Shown in pieces: positions 1-4,000 of a stretch of DNA of 5,161 bases (position 1 is its first letter; every line of letters starts with the position of its first letter). This DNA is from JBDSGC01 sp046594105 (GTDB lineage Bacteria; Acidobacteriota; Thermoanaerobaculia; Gp7-AA8), in NCBI GenBank assembly GCA_046594105.1, contig JBKJQB010000329.1, forward strand, positions 1 through 5,161, written 5' to 3'. The notes below the pieces were generated by a model. The model had not been told where the DNA came from. It did not search any database and saw nothing but the letters and a program-made list of their open reading frames with translations. A program made the translations under genes and the position numbers.

Positions 1-15
1 TTTCTCGGCCAGGCT
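1..15 (+). repeat. 15-base direct repeat, copy 1 (copy 2 at 78-92)
   Basis: TTTCTCGGCCAGGCT at 1-15 recurs as TTTCTTGGCCAGGCT at 78-92 with 14 of 15 matches and a 77-base offset. The first copy sits on the window edge and may extend leftward. The offset is not a multiple of three, which argues against a simple in-frame protein repeat. Confidence 0.5.
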
Positions 16-48
16 GGGCCGGCACGGCCGGCAGCGTTGGTTCGCAAA
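13..48 (+). repeat. Left arm of a 36-base inverted repeat
   Basis: Positions 13-32 are the exact reverse complement of 319-338 (20 of 20). Continuing to 48 against 303-318 adds about 11 of 16 matches. The arms lie about 255 bases apart, which is too far for a simple terminator. A dispersed intergenic repeat family present in both orientations is more likely. Confidence 0.75.
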
Positions 49-122
49 GCGTCCGCCACCGTTTTCGCTTTCGCCACTTTCTTGGCCAGGCTCCATCGGG
101 CATGACAGGGTTGACGAGGTTT

Positions 123-151
123 GAAGGGCAGGCCGCCGTGGCCTGCCCTTC
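123..151. terminator. Perfect 12-bp stem-loop, probable terminator
   Basis: Bases 123-134 and 140-151 are perfect reverse complements around a five-base loop (135-139). The stem is GC-rich. On the plus strand it is followed shortly by TTT at 154-156, a weak U tract. On the minus strand it is followed by AAACC, with no U tract. It could end a plus-strand gene lying left of the window, or stop minus-strand read-through about 200 bases beyond the ferritin-like gene. The fold is certain. The terminator role is inferred. Confidence 0.6.
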
Positions 152-162
152 CGTTTGAAAGA

Positions 163-176
163 GGCCGGCACGGCCG
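163..176 (+). repeat. Additional copy of the GGCCGGCACGGCCG core
   Basis: The 14-base core GGCCGGCACGGCCG at 163-176 is identical to 17-30 and lies in the same orientation. The reverse-complement form occurs at about 321-334 and 344-357. The core is nearly self-complementary, so each copy could fold into a short hairpin, as REP-type elements do. Confidence 0.65.
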
Positions 177-302
177 TCGCGAATCGCGCTCCCTCGGCGC
201 TGGCCACCTGCTCATTTCGGCTCAGCCGCCGGCGTGCGTGCGGGCTTTTCAGTACGAGGAGCCTGCGCGGCAGAACGTCTGGAGCGTGATCTTGGCGGAG
301 CC

Positions 303-338
303 TTGGGCAACCAGCGCAGCCGGCCGTGCCGGCCCAGC
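303..338 (-). repeat. Right arm of the 36-base inverted repeat
   Basis: This is the partner of 13-48. The 319-338 part matches exactly as reverse complement and the flank 303-318 matches in part. It is followed by a second copy of its first 16 bases at 342-357, a tandem offset of 23 bases. Confidence 0.75.
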
Positions 339-341
339 GCC

Positions 342-357
342 GCCGGCCGTGCCGGCC
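342..357 (-). repeat. Repeat copy touching the ferritin stop codon
   Basis: The 16 bases here repeat the start of the 319-338 copy, 23 bases downstream of it. The last base (357) is part of the minus-strand TAG stop codon of the ferritin-like gene at 357-359. The repeat cluster therefore abuts the 3' end of that gene. Confidence 0.65.
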
Positions 358-815
358 TAGCCGGTGAAGCTCTTCACGTCTCCCGGCTTCCGCAACATCT
401 TGTCCACCTCGAACGAGTGCTGCGTCTCCTGGTAGATCATCTGCCGCGCGTACTCCTCGATCCAGATGATCTTCCCTTCCACCAGCTCGAGGAGATCGCG
501 ATAGAGCTGCAGCCCGGTCTTTTCGTTGTCCATCGCCTCGCGGAGAATGTCGCCGACGTCGTGCTTGTGTGTCTCCAGCAGCGTTCCGATGGACAGCGAC
601 GGATGCTCCCCCAGGGCGGTGATCATCTCGCCCGCCTGCTGGGCGTGGATCATGGACTCGGCGGCCTGCTCCCGCAGCCAGGAAACGATGGGGATGCGGT
701 TGTATCCGAAGACCATGAAGGAGTAGTGCGTGTAGCGGACTACTCCGGCCAACTCCGCTTCCAGAATCTTGTTCAGTGCGGCCACGATCGATGCGGTCTG
801 CTTTTCTTCGTTCAT
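357..815 (-). CDS. Bacterioferritin-like four-helix ferritin-family protein
   Basis: This 152-residue protein has the length and helical pattern of bacterioferritin and ferritin-like domains, cytosolic proteins that oxidise and store iron and limit oxidative damage. Helix 1 holds the carboxylate region AELAGVVRYTHY (about 20-31), helix 2 AAESMIHAQQ (51-60), helix 3 DNEKTGLQLY (96-105) and helix 4 YQETQHSFE (128-136). E130-x-x-H133 in helix 4 matches the usual diiron motif, and E98 fits the helix 3 ligand. In helix 2 the Glu/His pair is E53-xxx-H57, one residue wider than the usual ExxH, so this half of the site may be altered. I see no heme-ligand methionine I could assign with certainty. The start has a strong ribosome site, AAGGAG at 821-826, five bases upstream. 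The gene lies 43 bases downstream of the acetyltransferase on the same strand and may share its transcript. The family call is firm. Whether it forms a true 24-mer bacterioferritin is open. Confidence 0.9.
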   Translation of the reverse strand: MNEEKQTASIVAALNKILEAELAGVVRYTHYSFMVFGYNRIPIVSWLREQAAESMIHAQQAGEMITALGEHPSLSIGTLLETHKHDVGDILREAMDNEKTGLQLYRDLLELVEGKIIWIEEYARQMIYQETQHSFEVDKMLRKPGDVKSFTG

Positions 816-858
816 CAGGACTCCTTGCGTTCGTGTGCGGTTCGACGCTAGTTCAAAG

Positions 859-1338
859 TCAGCCAGCCAGTGTCTTCAGGGCATCGCCGGTGAGCCGAAA
901 GATGCGCCAGTCGTCCAGCGGGGTCGCCCCCAGGGTCTTGTAGAAGTTGATGGAAGGCTCGTTCCAGTCGAGCACCGCCCACTCCACCCGGCCGCACTCC
1001 CGCTCCTGCGCGATGCGCGCCAGCCGGGCCAGCAGCGCCTTTCCGTAGCCACGACCGCGCATCTCCGGCTTGACGAACAGATCCTCGAGGTAAATCCCGG
1101 GACGCCCCAGGAAGGTCGAGAAATTGTGGAAAAAGAGGGCGAAACCAGCCGGCGTCCCGTCGCACTCTCCGATGATCACCTCGGCGTAGCGCCTCTCACC
1201 GAACAGCACCTTGCGCAGTTGCTCTTCGGTGCAGACGACGAGGTGGTCGAGACGCTCGTAGACGGCGAGGTCGCGAATGAACTGCAGGATGAGCGGCACG
1301 TCGCTTTCGACGGCATTGCGGATCTGGAGAGGTTCCAT
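859..1338 (-). CDS. GNAT-family N-acetyltransferase, SSAT/thialysine-acetyltransferase type
   Basis: The 159-residue protein is a single GNAT domain that would transfer acetyl from acetyl-CoA to an amine. The acetyl-CoA pyrophosphate loop is R94-G-R-G-Y-G-K100, preceded by the core strand IYLEDLFV (82-89). The C-terminal block WAVLDWNEPSINFYKTLGA (120-138) is close to the AVLDWN...FYKxLGA signature of spermidine/spermine and thialysine acetyltransferases, so a polyamine or lysine analogue is a likely substrate, though this is inference. I chose the ATG at 1338-1336 because the domain begins directly after it (MEPLQIRNAVESDV). An in-frame ATG at 1350-1348 adds only four residues, and the frame extends to 1527 with low-complexity sequence antisense to the protease. 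No good Shine-Dalgarno precedes either ATG. A TATGAT at 1351-1346 would place a transcript start almost on the 1338 ATG, so a leaderless message is possible. The start overlaps the divergent protease start. Confidence 0.9.
   Translation of the reverse strand: MEPLQIRNAVESDVPLILQFIRDLAVYERLDHLVVCTEEQLRKVLFGERRYAEVIIGECDGTPAGFALFFHNFSTFLGRPGIYLEDLFVKPEMRGRGYGKALLARLARIAQERECGRVEWAVLDWNEPSINFYKTLGATPLDDWRIFRLTGDALKTLAG
1326..1332 (+). promoter_or_regulatory. Ribosome-binding site supporting the protease start at 1337
   Basis: GGAGAGG lies four bases before the ATG at 1337. Neither the in-frame ATG at 1277 nor the one at 1358 has a comparable site, so this favours 1337. The motif lies inside the 5' coding part of the opposite-strand acetyltransferase. 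Confidence 0.55.
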
Positions 1339-2638
1339 GCGTGCGATCATACCGGCGATGTGCAGACCATTCCGAGCCGCTGGCTTTCTCGTGCTGTTCG
1401 TTCTGCTGAGCCGGTTCGCGCTTGCCTCCACGCCGGTGCCGGCCGGACGTCCTGGTGACGGTCCCGCTGTGGCGCGGCACCTCGAAGTGAGGGTGACCCC
1501 GGAGATGATCCGCCACAGCCGGATCAACGACGCGCTGTATTTTCTCAGCTACCTCTATGAGATCGCCGTGCTGCTGCTGGTGCTGGCAACCGGCTGGTCG
1601 GCCCGATTGCGCGAGGCCGCATACCGGTGGGTACGCTGGCCCTTCACCGCAGGCATGTCCTATTTCGTCCTGCTCACGCTGGTGACCACCGTGCTGGAGT
1701 ATCCGCTCTCGTTCACCAGCGAGTTTCTGGTCCCTCATCGTTTCGCCTTGACCGACCAGACGTTCGGCGCCTGGATGCTCGATTTCGGCAAAGCCCTGCT
1801 GGTCAATCTGGCCATCGGTTCGGTGCTGGCTGCGCTGGTCCTGGCAGGCATTCGGCGCGTCCGTCGCTGGTGGCTGGTGCTGTGGCTGGGCTCGATTCCC
1901 TTGATCGTGCTGGCGGTTCTGGCCACACCGCTGATCATCGATCCGATCTTCAACCGCTTCGAGCCACTCCGCGACGGCGTCCTGCGTCAGGCGTTGCTGG
2001 AAGAAGCCTCGCGAGCGGGCATCGAAGGAAGCCGCGTGTACCAGGTCGACAAGTCGAAGCAGACAAAGACGATGAACGCCTACGTGACCGGCATCGGTCC
2101 CTCCAAACGCATCGTGCTCTGGGACACCCTCCTGGCGAAACTCGATCGCCAGGAGATCCTCGCGGTGATGGGACACGAGATGGGCCACTACGTGCTCCGT
2201 CATCTCTGGAAGGGGATTGCCTTCGGCATCCTGGTCTCCTTCTTTGGGTTTTACTTTGCCCAGAGAGGGTACGAGTGGGGTTTGTCGCGATGGGGCCCGC
2301 GGTGGGAAATCGCCGGCCCTGGCGACGCGGCCTCGCTCCCCTGGCTTTTGCTGGTGAGCACGTTGATCACCTTCATCATCAGTCCCGTAACCTCCGGCTA
2401 CTCCCGGCACGCCGAGCACCAGGCCGACATCTTCGGGCTGGAACTGACGCATTTCAACGAGCCGATGGCCAGCGCCTTCGTGAAGTTCGCCGAAGACTCG
2501 AAGCAGGATCCGCGGCCGCCCGCCTTCATCGAGTGGTGGCGTTACTCCCATCCCTCGCTGGGCCGCCGGATCGATTTCGTCCTGAAGTACAAGCCCTGGG
2601 AAGCGGGAGCGCGCGGGGAGAGTGCAAGGCCGGAGTGA
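1337..2638 (+). CDS. Ste24/CAAX-type M48 family membrane zinc metalloprotease
   Basis: From the ATG at 1337 the protein has 433 residues, close to Ste24 and bacterial M48A homologues. It is an integral membrane zinc endopeptidase. In eukaryotes this family trims prenylated CAAX proteins. Bacteria usually lack such substrates, so membrane or envelope protein processing is more likely (inference). The zinc site HEMGH is at 280-284 and the third ligand is E360 in AEHQAD. The family block NAYVTGIGPSKRIVLWDTLL lies at about 247-266, and SHPSLGRRI near 404-412 is the usual C-terminal motif. A signal-like segment (about 15-30, ending ALA before STPVPAG) is followed by hydrophobic segments near 70-86, 105-121, 152-172, 178-199, 292-309 and 335-351. 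An ATG at 1358 (MCRPFRAAG) would also leave a good signal peptide. I prefer 1337 because of the GGAGAGG site. The gene is divergent from the acetyltransferase and convergent with the cNMP-binding gene. All catalytic residues are present. Confidence 0.93.
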   Translation: MRAIIPAMCRPFRAAGFLVLFVLLSRFALASTPVPAGRPGDGPAVARHLEVRVTPEMIRHSRINDALYFLSYLYEIAVLLLVLATGWSARLREAAYRWVRWPFTAGMSYFVLLTLVTTVLEYPLSFTSEFLVPHRFALTDQTFGAWMLDFGKALLVNLAIGSVLAALVLAGIRRVRRWWLVLWLGSIPLIVLAVLATPLIIDPIFNRFEPLRDGVLRQALLEEASRAGIEGSRVYQVDKSKQTKTMNAYVTGIGPSKRIVLWDTLLAKLDRQEILAVMGHEMGHYVLRHLWKGIAFGILVSFFGFYFAQRGYEWGLSRWGPRWEIAGPGDAASLPWLLLVSTLITFIISPVTSGYSRHAEHQADIFGLELTHFNEPMASAFVKFAEDSKQDPRPPAFIEWWRYSHPSLGRRIDFVLKYKPWEAGARGESARPE

Positions 2639-2640
2639 CC

Positions 2641-2681
2641 CGGTTGCCGGCTCCGAACCGCGCTCTCACCCGAGCGAGAGC
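2641..2681. terminator. Two small tandem hairpins between convergent genes
   Basis: CGGTT (2641-2645) pairs with AACCG (2656-2660), and GCTCTC (2662-2667) pairs with GAGAGC (2676-2681). They fill the 49-bp gap between the stop codons of the protease and the cNMP-binding gene. Neither is followed by a T run on either strand, so intrinsic termination is weak at best. The position is what suggests a shared terminator. Confidence 0.3.
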
Positions 2682-2687
2682 CATCTC

Positions 2688-3125
2688 TCAGACGCGGCGC
2701 GCTGAATCCCGAATCCGCTCCACGAGCAGTTCGCTCATGGCCACAGCGAACTTGGCCAGCAACTGTGGTTCGAAGGCCAGCCCCTCGGAGAGCGACCGTT
2801 TGTCCCAGGCGCGTACGGTGACCGCTTCCTCTCCTGCACGCACGGAGACGGAGCGGGGAGAGTCATCGATGAAGGCCACTTCCCCGAGCACGTCGCCCGG
2901 CCCGACCGTGGCCACCACGATCGGCTTCCCGTCGCGCATGGCCACGATGTCGAGGTGGCCGTCCTCGATGGTGAAGAGGGTGGAATCCAGATCGCCCGCG
3001 CGGATCAGAAACCCGCCGGCGGCGATTTTCTTCTGGTCGCCGATTTTCTCGACGCGGTCGCGTTCTTCTTCTGTGAAGTAGCGGAACAGCGGGTGGTCGG
3101 ACTGCTGCGGGAAGAGTTTATTCAT
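2688..3125 (-). CDS. Single-domain cyclic-nucleotide-binding (cNMP/CAP_ED) protein
   Basis: The 145-residue protein is one cyclic-nucleotide-binding beta-roll with short flanking helices. The phosphate-binding cassette is clear: GPGDVLGEVAFIDDSPRSVSV (75-95), with G81-E82 and R91-S92 in the positions that hold the ribose and phosphate of cAMP in CRP. A short C-terminal helix (about 121-143) follows, and there is no helix-turn-helix, kinase or channel domain, so it is not a CRP-type transcription factor as it stands. It probably senses a cyclic nucleotide and acts on a partner, or serves as a scaffold (inference). Its ATG (3125-3123) overlaps the TGA (3124-3122) of the small frameshifted gene upstream as ATGA, and no strong Shine-Dalgarno lies at normal spacing. 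Translational coupling to that gene is therefore likely. It is the last gene of the minus-strand cluster. Confidence 0.9.
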   Translation of the reverse strand: MNKLFPQQSDHPLFRYFTEEERDRVEKIGDQKKIAAGGFLIRAGDLDSTLFTIEDGHLDIVAMRDGKPIVVATVGPGDVLGEVAFIDDSPRSVSVRAGEEAVTVRAWDKRSLSEGLAFEPQLLAKFAVAMSELLVERIRDSARRV

Positions 3126-3317
3126 TGGTTGTAGGTGCCCTTCGGATATTGCACGAACTTGCCATCGCGGTAAACGATATCTTCATTCGCGTGATCCCGT
3201 TCCGAAGGTTCGCAGATTGGCCATCGTGCGCTTTTGATGGATCCGGTCGACCCGGCCGCCTCCTGCCAGGATGAGCGAGGCCACCAGCGCGGTTCTCAGG
3301 ACCACGTGACGCTCCAT
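3122..3317 (-). pseudogene. Small exported or lipoprotein-like gene with an apparent +1 frameshift
   Basis: The gene appears to start at the ATG 3317-3315, inside the end of the upstream V4R-like gene (22-base overlap). Its first 19-20 codons give a signal peptide, MERHVVLRTALVASLILAGG. In this frame the rest is basic, unstructured-looking sequence ending at 3183. In the next frame, from about 3260 down to the TGA at 3124-3122, the peptide is protein-like (AAGSTGSIKSARWPIC, then EPSERDHANEDIVYRDGK, FVQYPKGTYNQ) and ends as ATGA over the next gene's start. That second frame has no ATG, GTG or TTG after the TGA at 3298-3296 until close to its end, so it cannot be started on its own. The span is 196 bases. 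Removing one base near 3249-3268 gives a 64-residue protein. Codon 20 is GGC, one change from TGC, which would complete an LAG-C lipobox. I do not recognise the family. A sequencing error, true decay or recoding are all possible. Confidence 0.55.
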
Positions 3318-3865
3318 TCGCAATGGGGAGCCCCTTTCGCGTAGCACTGGGTCTGGACGGCGTGCAGATTCCTGGCTCCGGTCATCTCGCCCATGCGCTC
3401 GATCCACCCGGTGATGCGGGCACATCCCACTGCCTCCGAGGGGAAGTTGAGGATCTTGAGCGTGGCCCCTCGATCGGTCTGGTTTTCCACGCGCATGTCT
3501 CCGCGGTTGTAGAGCGAGGTCCACATGGGTGAGGCCTTACTCAGCAGGGCAGCCGGAGTGAGCACCAGAGCGAAAAAGCGGTAGATCCCCTTGATCGCTT
3601 CTCCAGCCGCTTCCCGGCCAGCGCGCCTGGCGAATGCATCCGCTGTCTCTCCCTTGACTCTGGCAGCTTCCTCGGTGAGCTGATTCAGGATGAAAACGGG
3701 AATCGTTTCGGTAGCCAGAACCGGAGATGCCAGACGCGATGCGAAGGGAGGGGGAAGGACCGACAGCGCAGCCTTTCTCTGTTCCGCCGTCAGCTCTTTC
3801 TCCAGAAAGTGCTGCAGGCTTCGAACGGGAGATCCTTTGACTGTGACGCTCTCGTCTCGTGGCAT
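3296..3865 (-). CDS. DUF2378/TIGR02265-like protein with a V4R-like C-terminal domain
   Basis: The 189-residue protein looks like the TIGR02265/DUF2378 proteins, which are related to V4R and heme-NO-binding type small-molecule sensor domains. The N-terminus carries VKGSPVRSLQHFLEKEL (8-25) and an Ala/Arg/Glu-rich helical stretch (62-95). The C-terminal half has PMWTSLYNRGDM (113-124), ATLKILNFP (134-142) and the closing TQCYAKGAPHCEWSVTW (172-188), whose Cys-x7-Cys and GAPHCEW pattern is typical of the end of such domains. C174 and C182 are candidate ligand residues. No membrane span or DNA-binding motif is seen, so it is probably cytosolic. The ligand is unknown. The start at 3865 is fixed by GGAGG (3871-3875) at five bases. 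The open frame continues upstream to 5089, but there it is antisense to transketolase. It is the first gene of the minus-strand cluster, and its 3' end overlaps the next start by 22 bases. Confidence 0.75.
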   Translation of the reverse strand: MPRDESVTVKGSPVRSLQHFLEKELTAEQRKAALSVLPPPFASRLASPVLATETIPVFILNQLTEEAARVKGETADAFARRAGREAAGEAIKGIYRFFALVLTPAALLSKASPMWTSLYNRGDMRVENQTDRGATLKILNFPSEAVGCARITGWIERMGEMTGARNLHAVQTQCYAKGAPHCEWSVTWS

Positions 3866-3870
3866 GGTGG

Positions 3871-3875
3871 CCTCC
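3871..3875 (-). promoter_or_regulatory. Ribosome-binding site deciding the start at 3865
   Basis: On the minus strand GGAGG is followed by five bases (CCACC) and the ATG at 3865-3863. This settles the start against the much longer open frame that runs on into antisense transketolase sequence. Confidence 0.75.
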
Positions 3876-3911
3876 ACGCTACTCACTGCGGAATCAGACC
3901 GGAATGCCGTG

Positions 3912-3919
3912 AGTATAAT
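3912..3919. promoter_or_regulatory. Overlapping -10 boxes of a divergent promoter region
   Basis: TATAAT at 3914-3919 is a perfect plus-strand -10 hexamer and the only AT-rich patch in the 135-bp gap. The minus strand reads TATACT over 3917-3912, a good -10 for the V4R-like gene. No good TTGACA-like -35 is seen at 16-18 bases on either side. The predicted plus-strand start near 3926 leaves a leader of about 75 bases for transketolase. On the minus strand the leader would be about 40 bases. The two -10 boxes share bases, so the two directions may compete. Confidence 0.5.
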
Positions 3920-3948
3920 CCGCGCCGGGCGGGAGGGCTTCGAAGGGC

Positions 3949-3967
3949 GGGCCCGCAGTCCGGGCTC
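3949..3967 (+). other. Stem-loop in the transketolase leader
   Basis: Bases 3949-3955 pair with 3961-3967 (seven pairs including one G-U) around the loop CAGTC. No T run follows, so it is not an obvious terminator. It sits 22 bases before the ribosome site at 3990-3995 and could affect message stability or leader folding. It is short enough to be chance in GC-rich DNA. Confidence 0.3.
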
Positions 3968-4000
3968 TGTTCGATTCCCCACCCGCTTTGGAGGGTGCCC

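Larger units (their letters stand above)
1..356. other. Non-coding, repeat-rich intergenic stretch
   Basis: I see no convincing gene here. Open frames exist on both strands but they are rich in Ala, Arg, Pro and Gly, have no recognisable domain, and run through the repeats and the hairpin listed separately. The plus-strand frames entering from the left edge stop at about 103-120, so the tail of an upstream plus-strand gene of up to about 35 codons cannot be excluded. On the minus strand, 1-100 can be read as a Lys/Ala-rich peptide (SLAKKVAKAKTVADAL), but it has no clear start, so I do not call it. Confidence 0.6.

Noticed and set aside
185..187. Idea that SDG instead of GDG makes the transketolase inactive (residue numbers, not bases)
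   Set aside because: The metal-binding Asp and Asn are kept (D186, N216), and to my knowledge SDG occurs in other bacterial transketolases, so this is a variant and not a loss.
1..357. CRISPR array
   Set aside because: The repeat copies are irregularly spaced, lie in both orientations and have no uniform spacers.
234..851. Plus-strand open frame of 205 codons
   Set aside because: It is antisense to the ferritin-like gene, which has a clear domain and a strong ribosome site. The frame has no recognisable domain and starts in the repeat region.
1196..2551. Minus-strand open frame of 451 codons
   Set aside because: It is antisense to the M48 protease and rich in Gln, His, Arg and Gly with no domain, typical of a GC-rich shadow frame.
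1627..3081. Plus-strand open frame of 484 codons
   Set aside because: It runs out of frame through the protease and then antisense through the cNMP-binding gene, with Arg/Ser/Pro-rich sequence and no family signature.
3318..3524. Upstream extension of the small exported-protein frame to an ATG at 3524
   Set aside because: This part lies out of frame inside the V4R-like gene and has no domain. The signal peptide begins at the internal ATG at 3317.
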